From Burkholderiaceae bacterium (GTDB lineage Bacteria > Pseudomonadota > Gammaproteobacteria > Burkholderiales > Burkholderiaceae_C), in contig JANREF010000190.1 in assembly GCA_030726195.1 (NCBI GenBank), positions 1 to 5,154 of the forward strand: DNA of 5,154 nt. Reading direction: 5' to 3'. The notes below the pieces were generated by a model. It was not told where the DNA came from, did not search any database, and was given only the letters and a program-made list of their open reading frames with translations. Shown one piece after another: positions 1-5,154 of the stretch (position 1 is its first letter; each line of letters opens with the position of its first letter). The position numbers and the translations under genes are program-made.

Positions 1-453
1 GACCTCGCCTGCTACGTGCAGCTTGTTGGACACCACCAACACCAAACCCAGCAACCCCAGTGCCAAGCCCAGCCACTGTTTCGGTGTGACTTTGCTGCCC
101 GCATACGACAACCAAATGCCCGTCAAAACAGGCTGCAGCCCAACAATCAGCGCCGACAAACCAGCGCCCATACCCGCCTTCACAGCAGCCCACACACCAC
201 CCAAGTAGCCCGCGTGCATGAGCATGCCGGTCACGATCAGGTGCAGCCACTGCGCGCGATCACGCGGGAAGCGCACGCCAGACAGCCAAGCCCAGGCCAA
301 AAAGCACAGCGACGACAAGGCGTAGCGCCAACTCAAAAACGTCATAGGCGACGCATGCGGCATGGCCAAGCGCGCCACCACAAACCCCGTGCTCCATATG
401 AGCACAAACACTACGGGCATGGCCGCAATCCAACGGCTGTCGTCGCTATTCAT
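1..453 (-). CDS. DMT/EamA-family transporter, N-terminal part (partial, runs off the window)
   Basis: The minus-strand frame is open from an ATG at 453-451 to the window edge, giving 151 codons with no stop. The protein begins MNSDDSRWIAAMPVVFVLIW and is very hydrophobic. About five membrane-spanning stretches are visible, at roughly residues 10-30, 38-58, 70-90, 94-115 and 125-143. The early IWSTGFVVAR segment, the W-R-Y at residues 41-43 and the LQPVLTG segment near 106-112 are typical of the first EamA repeat of drug/metabolite exporters (RhaT/YdcZ-like, usually about 290-300 residues with 10 helices). The inner membrane is the expected location; the substrate cannot be read from sequence. 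The gene lies 65 bases after the pgsA stop on the same strand and could be co-transcribed. The ATG is preceded only by a weak GAGAAA purine stretch, but the family-like N-terminus supports this start. The second half lies outside the window. Confidence 0.85.
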   Translation of the reverse strand, partial: MNSDDSRWIAAMPVVFVLIWSTGFVVARLAMPHASPMTFLSWRYALSSLCFLAWAWLSGVRFPRDRAQWLHLIVTGMLMHAGYLGGVWAAVKAGMGAGLSALIVGLQPVLTGIWLSYAGSKVTPKQWLGLALGLLGLVLVVSNKLHVAGEV

Positions 454-518
454 GGGGAGGTTTCTCAGGGATTGGGTGGGACTCGCAGGCGCTGCTGAAG
501 CAACGACGCGCCTTGTGG

Positions 519-1085
519 TCAGCTGCGTGCACGGATATCGGGCAAGGCTTTTTGCAGGTAGTACACCATGGACCACACCGTGAGCACCGCGGAAATCCAA
601 ATCAACCATTCGCCCCACAAGCGGGTATCCAACCAACCAAACAATTGGTCGTTGAACAGCAAAAACGGAATGGCCACCATTTGCACCGACGTTTTGAGTT
701 TGCCCAGCATGTGCACGGCAACGCTCTTATTCGCACCAATCAGCGCCATCCATTCACGCAGCGCGGAAATGGCGATTTCACGGCCAATGATGATCAAAGC
801 CACCACCACATGGGCCCGGTCCAGATGCACCAAAATGAGCAAGCTGGCACACACCAAAAACTTGTCGGCCACCGGGTCTAGAAAGGCGCCAAACGCCGAG
901 GTTTGGTTCAGCTTGCGCGCCAAATAACCATCCGCCCAATCGGTGAGCGCAAACACGATGAACATGACGGCGGCAATGCTGCTTTGCAATTCCAACGTCA
1001 TGCCAGGCACAAAAAAGATACCCACCAACAACGGAATGGCCACGATGCGGGCCCAAGTCATGAGCATGGGGATGGTGGTGTACAT
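519..1085 (-). CDS. pgsA: CDP-diacylglycerol--glycerol-3-phosphate 3-phosphatidyltransferase (phosphatidylglycerophosphate synthase)
   Basis: This inner-membrane enzyme transfers a phosphatidyl group from CDP-diacylglycerol to sn-glycerol-3-phosphate, giving phosphatidylglycerophosphate, the committed step to phosphatidylglycerol and cardiolipin. With the start at 1085 the protein has 188 residues, normal for PgsA. The full CDP-alcohol phosphatidyltransferase motif D-x2-D-G-x2-A-R-x8-G-x3-D-x3-D is intact: D49, D52, G53, A56, R57, G66, D70 and D74. Hydrophobic segments lie at about 12-28, 34-48, 75-88, 91-106, 133-145 and 158-177. The frame stays open upstream to a GTG at 1163, but those 26 extra residues are Gly/Arg/Val-rich and unlike the family, whereas MYTTIPMLMTWARIVAIPLL matches the usual PgsA beginning. 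The gene follows uvrC by 84 bases on the same strand, an arrangement common in proteobacteria. No good Shine-Dalgarno sequence is visible; the ATG is preceded by an AT-rich TAATAAT and then CAGGCC. Confidence 0.95.
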   Translation of the reverse strand: MYTTIPMLMTWARIVAIPLLVGIFFVPGMTLELQSSIAAVMFIVFALTDWADGYLARKLNQTSAFGAFLDPVADKFLVCASLLILVHLDRAHVVVALIIIGREIAISALREWMALIGANKSVAVHMLGKLKTSVQMVAIPFLLFNDQLFGWLDTRLWGEWLIWISAVLTVWSMVYYLQKALPDIRARS

Positions 1086-1169
1086 GGCCTGATTATTACC
1101 CAGACCCACACCAACTCCGCGCAGCCTGGGCGACAGGCGGGGCACGGCCACTGCGCCCGCCACAGCCGC
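1086..1169 (-). other. uvrC-pgsA spacer with a small stem-loop
   Basis: This 84-base gap lies between the uvrC stop and the preferred pgsA ATG. It holds a perfect inverted repeat, GCCTG (1124-1128) and CAGGC (1134-1138), with a 5-base loop. Outside it sits a second pair, GCGCAG (1119-1124) and CTGCGC (1151-1156), which shares one base with the first and so could form an alternative fold. No T-run follows either one on the minus strand, so an intrinsic terminator is unlikely. The AT-rich TAATAAT (minus strand, about 1097-1091) sits only six bases before the pgsA ATG; no -35 box at normal spacing is seen. Confidence 0.35.
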
Positions 1170-3305
1170 TCAACGCAGGGCGTTGTAAATGGTCGTTGCC
1201 AGCGCCTTAGACACGCCGTCAACACTGGTCAAGTCCTCAATGCTGGCGCTGGCCACACCGCGCACGCCGCCAAAGCGCTGCAACAAAGCCGCCCGGCGCT
1301 TGGCCCCCACCCCGGCTATATCTTCTAGCTTACTGGAGCCCGTACGCACCTTGGCCCGCGCGGCACGCATTCCAGTGATGGCAAACCGGTGGGCCTCATC
1401 GCGCACCTGCGCCACCAACATAAGGGCCGCAGAGTCGTGCCCAAGCGAGGCCTTGGGCCTGCCATCGGCAAACACCAACTCTTCCAGCCCCACCTTGCGC
1501 CCCTCCCCCTTTTCTACGCCCACCAAACGGCTGATGTCCAAGCCCAGCGATTCAAACACCTCTTTCGCGGTGGAGATTTGGCCCTTGCCACCATCGATCA
1601 ACACCACGTCGGGTAAGCCGCCGGACTTGTTGGCGGCGCCATCCGCATCACCGCCGGCCTCGGCCAACTTGCTGTAACGGCGCATGAGTACTTGACGCAT
1701 GGCCGCGTAATCGTCGCCGCCGGTGATGCCCTCTATGTTGTAGCGGCGGTATTCGCTGCTTTGCATCTTGTGGGTGTGAAACACCACGCAGGACGCCTGC
1801 GTGGCCTCACCAGCCGTATGAGAGATGTCAAAACATTCCATGCGAAAGCGGGCCAAGTCGTCAGGGGCCAAATCCAGCGCCTCGACCAAGGCGCGCGTAC
1901 GCGCTTGCTGCGAGCCTTCTTCCGCCAACAGCCGTGCCAAGGCGATATCGGCATTGCGCTGCGCCATGTCCAGCCATACCTTGCGCTGGGCACGCGGCTG
2001 GCTGACCCAATGCACTTTGACACCGGCTTGCTCAGCCACAGCTTTGGTCAGGTCTGGGGCTAACGCGTGGCTGCTCACCACCACAGTTGGCAGCGGCACA
2101 TCAATGTAGTGCTGGGCAACAAACGCAGCCAACACCCGCTCACCCACCAATTGAGCGCGGTCCTCTGCGGACTGGGTAGGAGTGCCACCTGCACCTGCAC
2201 CTGCAACATCGACATGAACACCGGAACTGTTGGCTGCATCGGCTTGCGCCTGCTCCCAGGTCACCGCGTCCTCAACGTGTGCTGGGAAGTAGGCCCTGTC
2301 GCCCAAATGTCGCCCACCACGAATCATGGCCAAGTTCACACAGGCGCGCCCACCTTGCACTTTCACAGCCAGCACATCCACATCGGTCTCATCACTGGAC
2401 TCCACGGACTGTTGGTGCAACACCCTAGATAAAGCTGTGATTTGGTTGCGCACTTGTGCGGCCTCCTCAAACGCCAAAGCCTGTGCATGCCCCAGCATGC
2501 GCGCCTCCATGGTCTTGAGCAGCGTTTGCGTCTCGCCACGCAAAAACGCCGCAGCCTGCGCCACATCTTGGTCGTAGGCCTCTTTGGAAATATGTCCGAC
2601 GCACGGAGCCGTGCAACGCTTGATTTGGTACAGCAAACACGGGCGCGACCGGTTGTTGAACACCGTGTCCTCGCAGGTGCGCAGGCGAAACACCTTTTGC
2701 ATGAGCTGAATCGTCTCTTTAACGGCCCATGCGCTGGGGTAAGGCCCGAAATAGTCGTGGCGCTTGTCTACCGCACCCCTGTAGTAAGCCATTCGGGCAT
2801 AGGTTTGCTTGGAGAACTTCAAGTACGGGTAGCTCTTGTCGTCGCGAAACAAGATGTTGTATTTCGGGTGCTGCGTCTTGATGAGGTTGTTCTCAAGCAG
2901 CAAAGCCTCGGCCTCTGAGCGCACCACAGTGGTTTGCAAGCGCACGATTTTGGAGACCATGTGGCCTATGCGCGTGCCACCGTGCTGCTTTTGAAAATAG
3001 TTACTCACCCGCTTTTTCAGGTTCTTGGCCTTGCCCACGTACAACAACTGGTCATGGGCATCGAAATAGCGGTACACGCCCGGCAAGCCCGGCAGCGCCG
3101 CGACTTGTGCGAGCAGAGCTTCGCTGTGCACGGGCGCGCCGCCCCCTCCGTCCTGCGTAACAGACGATGCGTGGTCAGTTGGATCGTCAGGCACTGAAGC
3201 CGACACAGGGGCAGTCGGATCTGCGGGGTTGGGCTTAGGTGTTGTGTTCACGGCTGTATTATTCACCCGGAATCGCTGCCGCGCGGACTCAACCACACGG
3301 CGCAT
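1170..3305 (-). CDS. uvrC: UvrABC excinuclease subunit C (nucleotide excision repair)
   Basis: UvrC binds the UvrB-DNA complex in the cytoplasm and cuts the damaged strand on both sides of the lesion. The longest frame has 711 residues. The N-terminal GIY-YIG nuclease (about 74-150, 3' incision) shows GVY at 76-78, YVG at 89-91, R99 and E138. A four-cysteine set follows (C211, C223, C231, C235), with the spacing of the [4Fe-4S] ligands reported for E. coli UvrC. The UVR UvrB-binding helix pair is at about 262-298. The RNase H-like nuclease (5' incision) has D493, D571 and H639 as likely catalytic residues. A tandem helix-hairpin-helix domain (about 655-711) closes the protein. The start is uncertain: family proteins begin close to residue 60 here, and the preceding tail is Pro/Ala/Asp-rich. 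The ATG at 3305 has no ribosome-binding site and lies only 20 bases from divergent earP. GTG codons at 3266 and 3251 (residues 14 and 19) are realistic alternatives and would leave room for promoters. Low-complexity inserts occur at about 355-382 and 549-563. Confidence 0.96.
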   Translation of the reverse strand: MRRVVESARQRFRVNNTAVNTTPKPNPADPTAPVSASVPDDPTDHASSVTQDGGGGAPVHSEALLAQVAALPGLPGVYRYFDAHDQLLYVGKAKNLKKRVSNYFQKQHGGTRIGHMVSKIVRLQTTVVRSEAEALLLENNLIKTQHPKYNILFRDDKSYPYLKFSKQTYARMAYYRGAVDKRHDYFGPYPSAWAVKETIQLMQKVFRLRTCEDTVFNNRSRPCLLYQIKRCTAPCVGHISKEAYDQDVAQAAAFLRGETQTLLKTMEARMLGHAQALAFEEAAQVRNQITALSRVLHQQSVESSDETDVDVLAVKVQGGRACVNLAMIRGGRHLGDRAYFPAHVEDAVTWEQAQADAANSSGVHVDVAGAGAGGTPTQSAEDRAQLVGERVLAAFVAQHYIDVPLPTVVVSSHALAPDLTKAVAEQAGVKVHWVSQPRAQRKVWLDMAQRNADIALARLLAEEGSQQARTRALVEALDLAPDDLARFRMECFDISHTAGEATQASCVVFHTHKMQSSEYRRYNIEGITGGDDYAAMRQVLMRRYSKLAEAGGDADGAANKSGGLPDVVLIDGGKGQISTAKEVFESLGLDISRLVGVEKGEGRKVGLEELVFADGRPKASLGHDSAALMLVAQVRDEAHRFAITGMRAARAKVRTGSSKLEDIAGVGAKRRAALLQRFGGVRGVASASIEDLTSVDGVSKALATTIYNALR
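2186..2203. repeat. Three tandem CACCTG hexamers inside uvrC
   Basis: Three exact CACCTG units run head to tail and are followed by a degenerate CAAC. On the minus strand they encode the alternating Ala-Gly stretch AGAGAG (about residues 369-374) of the UvrC low-complexity insert. Because the unit is six bases long, gain or loss of copies would keep the reading frame. This is probably a neutral linker expansion. Confidence 0.7.
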
Positions 3306-3325
3306 TCATCATTGCAACCGCCACC
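3252..3325. promoter_or_regulatory. Divergent uvrC/earP control region (tentative)
   Basis: If uvrC starts at the GTG at 3251, this 74-base stretch is the whole intergenic region between two divergent genes and should carry or overlap both promoters. Its only AT-rich spot is TATTAT at 3257-3262 on the plus strand (five of six matches to TATAAT). Its reverse complement gives AATAAT on the minus strand, also five of six. No -35 box at 16-18 bases is convincing for either direction. If uvrC starts at 3305, this stretch is coding and the intergenic gap shrinks to 20 bases. The region is inferred from gene layout rather than from a clear motif. Confidence 0.25.
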
Positions 3326-4426
3326 ATGACCGCCTCCCCTCCTGCGCCATCGCCTGAACCAGACCGCACCACCCCTTCACCATGGGTGTGGGATGTGTTT
3401 TGCCGCGTGGTCGACAACTATGGTGACGTGGGGGTTTGCTGGCGCTTGGCACGCAACTTACTGGAGCGCGGCCAGTGCGTGCGCTTGTTCATCGACCAAG
3501 CCCAAGCGCTAGCCTGGATGGCTGACCCTGCAGATAGGCAACACCCCAACTTGAGCCTTCATGCATGGGGCAGTGACATTGACGCCTGCGGCGATGTGGT
3601 GATTGAGGCCTTCGGTGCCCAACTGCCCGATGCTGCAGAACGCGCCATGGCACAAGCCGCAGCGGCTGGGCGGCGCGTGTGCTGGCTCAACCTGGAATAC
3701 CTCAGCGCAGAGGCCGACTCAAAATACAACCACGGCCTCGAGTCGCCAGTGTCGTCGGGCCCGGCGGCTGGGCTGAAAAAACAATTTTTTTATCCCGGCT
3801 TTGTACGCGGCACGGGCGGTCTATTGCGCGACAGCGCCACCACCGCATCGGCCCAAACCAAACCCGAACTGCCATGGCCCCCAACCAGCATGGCCTTGTT
3901 CTCGTATGACTCGCCAACCCTGGCCCTGCTCATCAACCAAGCCCACACCATGGGCATGCACATCTGCGTGGCCGCCGGGCGCACCACGGCACACGTGCAA
4001 GCACTGGCCGATGCGCAAGCCATTGCCACCGACAACATCACGCTGCAGCCCCACTGCAGCCAGCAGCAATTCGACGCTTGGCTCGCCGCACAAGATTTTT
4101 TGGTAGTGCGTGGAGAAGACTCACTCACCAGAGCCATTTGGAGCGGCAAGCCGTTCTTGTGGCATATCTACCCGCAAGACGATGGCGTGCACCGCATCAA
4201 GCTCAACGCCTTTCTAGACTGGATGCAAGCGCCGTTGGCCATGCAACATGCGTTTAAAACGCTCAATGGCACACGCAGCCTGCGCGATGACGCCTTGCTG
4301 TTTCCGGCCAACCGCGATGAATGGCAGCAATGGACAAGCTGCGTGCGCGCCGCCCGCGACAAGCTCTTGGCCCAAAACGACTTGGTCACGCGCTTGTTGC
4401 TGCACGTGCACAAAACGCTGTCTTAA
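3326..4426 (+). CDS. earP: Protein-arginine rhamnosyltransferase EarP (EF-P Arg32 modification)
   Basis: EarP is an inverting glycosyltransferase of GT-B fold (formerly DUF2331). In the cytoplasm it transfers L-rhamnose from dTDP-beta-L-rhamnose to the guanidino group of EF-P Arg32. The 366-residue product is of normal family length. The hallmark VVDNYGDVGVCWRLA places the two functionally important aspartates at D30 and D34. WLNLEYLSAE (120-129) and FFYPGF followed by TGGL (154-166) are family blocks. FSYDS (192-196) holds the aromatic pair expected near the nucleotide-sugar base, and RGEDS (262-266) carries the conserved glutamate E264. The ATG at 3326 was chosen because conserved sequence begins about 20 residues later; a GTG at 3239 would add 29 residues overlapping uvrC and unlike the family. 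No clear Shine-Dalgarno sequence precedes the ATG. Its substrate gene efp lies 173 bases downstream on the same strand, which strongly supports the assignment. The dTDP-rhamnose synthesis genes (rmlABCD) are not in the window. Confidence 0.96.
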   Translation: MTASPPAPSPEPDRTTPSPWVWDVFCRVVDNYGDVGVCWRLARNLLERGQCVRLFIDQAQALAWMADPADRQHPNLSLHAWGSDIDACGDVVIEAFGAQLPDAAERAMAQAAAAGRRVCWLNLEYLSAEADSKYNHGLESPVSSGPAAGLKKQFFYPGFVRGTGGLLRDSATTASAQTKPELPWPPTSMALFSYDSPTLALLINQAHTMGMHICVAAGRTTAHVQALADAQAIATDNITLQPHCSQQQFDAWLAAQDFLVVRGEDSLTRAIWSGKPFLWHIYPQDDGVHRIKLNAFLDWMQAPLAMQHAFKTLNGTRSLRDDALLFPANRDEWQQWTSCVRAARDKLLAQNDLVTRLLLHVHKTLS

Positions 4427-4449
4427 CGCGCCCATCCAGTGTGCAAAGC

Positions 4450-4468
4450 TGGCTTGGACGCCAAGTTG
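4450..4468 (+). other. Small inverted repeat downstream of earP
   Basis: CTTGG (4453-4457) and CCAAG (4461-4465) pair perfectly around a 3-base ACG loop. The stem could be lengthened by three G-U pairs to 4450-4468 in RNA. It begins 24 bases after the earP stop. No T-run follows (the next bases are TGGTCC), so it is at most a weak terminator or an RNA 3'-end stabiliser. Confidence 0.3.
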
Positions 4469-4540
4469 TGGTCCGCGGATCGGCGTCGCACCGTTTAGCC
4501 GTTAAAATCTAGGGTTTTCCGAAATGTCAGTCCGCATGTT

Positions 4541-4555
4541 GCAGCCCCAGGCTGC
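4541..4555 (+). other. Perfect 6-base-pair hairpin in the efp leader
   Basis: GCAGCC (4541-4546) and GGCTGC (4550-4555) are exact reverse complements separated by the 3-base loop CCA. All but two of the twelve stem bases are G or C. It lies 44 bases before the efp ATG and is followed by GCCTTGG rather than a T-run, so it does not look like an intrinsic terminator. It could be an RNA structure in the 5' leader, or a DNA site; no known regulator motif is recognised. Confidence 0.4.
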
Positions 4556-4599
4556 GCCTTGGACGGAACCACTCGCACCTACACACGGTTAATAGCTTT

Positions 4600-5154
4600 A
4601 TGAAAATCGCTCAAGAAATTCGCGCCGGCAACGTCATCATGCACGGCAAGGACCCCATGGTTGTTCTGAAAACCGAATACAGCCGCGGCGGCCGCAACTC
4701 AGCCACTGTGCGCATGAAGCTCAAGTCGCTGCTCGGCAACATGGGCACCGAAGTCGTGTTCAAGGCCGACGACAAAATTGACAATGTGATTCTCGACAAA
4801 AAAGAGTGCACCTACTCCTACTTTGCAGACCCCATGTACATCTTCATGGACGAGGACTACAACCAGTACGAAGTGGAGTCTGAAAACATGGGCGACACCC
4901 TGAACTACCTCGAAGACGGCATGACCGGCGAAGTGGTGTTTTACGAAGACAAGGCTATCTCCATTGAATTGCCGACCTCCGTAGAGCGCGAAATCACCTG
5001 GACTGAGCCCGCTGTCAAAGGCGACACATCAGGCAAAGTGCTCAAGCCCGCCAAAATTGCAACCGGCTTTGAAATCGCAGTGCCCTTGTTTGTCGCGCAA
5101 GGCGACCGCATTGAGGTGGACACCCGCACTGGCGAATACCGCAAGCGCGTGTAA
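4600..5154 (+). CDS. efp: Translation elongation factor P, Arg32 type
   Basis: EF-P binds between the P and E sites of the ribosome and promotes peptide-bond formation when ribosomes stall on consecutive prolines. The 184-residue product is complete and of standard length, and its TAA ends the window. The N-terminal KOW-like domain (about 1-64) carries the modification loop YSRGGRNSA at residues 27-35, with the tip arginine at R32. That places it in the rhamnosylated class rather than the Lys34 beta-lysyl (EpmA) or Lys32 5-aminopentanol (YmfI) classes. A central OB domain (about 65-127) and a C-terminal OB domain (about 128-184) follow, the latter with the EF-P signature region [16 protein letters not shown] at 168-183. 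The ATG gives the classic [13 protein letters not shown] beginning. The gene follows its modifying enzyme EarP on the same strand. No strong ribosome-binding site is visible, which is odd for a well-expressed translation factor. Confidence 0.98.
   Translation: MKIAQEIRAGNVIMHGKDPMVVLKTEYSRGGRNSATVRMKLKSLLGNMGTEVVFKADDKIDNVILDKKECTYSYFADPMYIFMDEDYNQYEVESENMGDTLNYLEDGMTGEVVFYEDKAISIELPTSVEREITWTEPAVKGDTSGKVLKPAKIATGFEIAVPLFVAQGDRIEVDTRTGEYRKRV

Larger units (their letters stand above)
4427..4599 (+). promoter_or_regulatory. earP-efp intergenic region and efp leader
   Basis: This gap holds no gene. It is long enough for efp to have its own promoter, and TAAAAT at 4503-4508 (five of six matches to TATAAT) is the best -10 candidate; no convincing -35 lies 16-18 bases upstream. 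If it is used, the efp message would have a leader of about 85 bases containing the stem-loop at 4541-4555. The start codon is preceded by CACGGTTAATAGCTTT, with no recognisable Shine-Dalgarno sequence. An 8-base direct repeat, CTTGGACG, occurs at 4453-4460 and 4558-4565 and may be chance. Confidence 0.35.

Noticed and set aside
487..513. Possible terminator after pgsA: AGGCGC (487-492) with GCGCCT (508-513)
   Set aside because: The loop is 15 bases long, the stem only six pairs, and no T-run follows on the minus strand.
16..927. Plus-strand open frames at 16-498, 513-881 and 568-927
   Set aside because: Their His/Gln/Arg-rich or low-information products are antisense to the transporter and pgsA, which are supported by protein motifs.
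1086..1163. 26-residue N-terminal extension of PgsA from a GTG at 1163
   Set aside because: The added residues are Gly/Arg/Val-rich and unlike PgsA, and the internal ATG at 1085 gives the family's usual beginning and length.
1189..2918. Long plus-strand open frames opposite uvrC (for example 1189-1677, 1692-2063, 2442-2918)
   Set aside because: They are shadows of a GC-rich coding strand; the uvrC frame is clearly real along the full stretch and the antisense products show no recognisable domain.
3229..3262. Sigma-70 promoter with TTGGGC (3229-3234) and TATTAT (3257-3262)
   Set aside because: The 22-base spacing is too long for a normal promoter, so only the -10-like element is mentioned, at low confidence.
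3239..3325. 29-residue N-terminal extension of EarP from a GTG at 3239
   Set aside because: It overlaps the divergent uvrC frame and does not resemble the family; the ATG at 3326 already leaves about 20 residues before the first conserved block.
3776..3782. Programmed -1 frameshift site AAAAAAC in earP
   Set aside because: The reading frame is CTG AAA AAA CAA, so the heptamer is not in the required X-XXY-YYZ phase, and the zero frame gives a full-length EarP.
4472..4479. Eight-base palindrome TCCGCGGA upstream of efp
   Set aside because: It is short and common by chance in GC-rich DNA, and no operator family is recognised.

Overview
The window is moderately GC-rich, tightly packed chromosomal housekeeping DNA. 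It most likely comes from a betaproteobacterium of the order Burkholderiales, and Comamonadaceae-like (Rhodoferax/Limnohabitans/Polaromonas type) is my best guess from the look of the proteins. The support is the UvrC and PgsA sequences and the earP-efp pair, in which EF-P carries arginine at position 32. The genus is inference; no search was run.

Layout: positions 1-3305 are read on the minus strand in the order uvrC (about 3305 or 3251 down to 1170), pgsA (1085 to 519), then the N-terminal 151 codons of a DMT/EamA-family membrane transporter (453 to 1, cut by the window edge). Positions 3326-5154 are read on the plus strand: earP (3326-4426), a 173-base gap, then complete efp (4600-5154), whose stop codon is the last three bases. 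The two groups diverge from a short region near 3252-3325, whose size depends on which uvrC start is used.

Function: uvrC supplies the dual-incision nuclease of nucleotide excision repair, and pgsA makes phosphatidylglycerophosphate, the precursor of phosphatidylglycerol and cardiolipin. The transporter has no visible functional tie to them. earP and efp form a real functional pair: EarP attaches rhamnose from dTDP-rhamnose to Arg32 of EF-P, which activates EF-P to rescue ribosomes stalled on polyproline stretches.

I see no mobile element, CRISPR array, tRNA, rRNA, phage gene or unknown multigene system. The items worth a second look are modest: the uncertain uvrC start with its disordered N-terminal tail, low-complexity inserts inside UvrC, small perfect stem-loops in the efp leader and in the uvrC-pgsA spacer, and weak ribosome-binding sites throughout.
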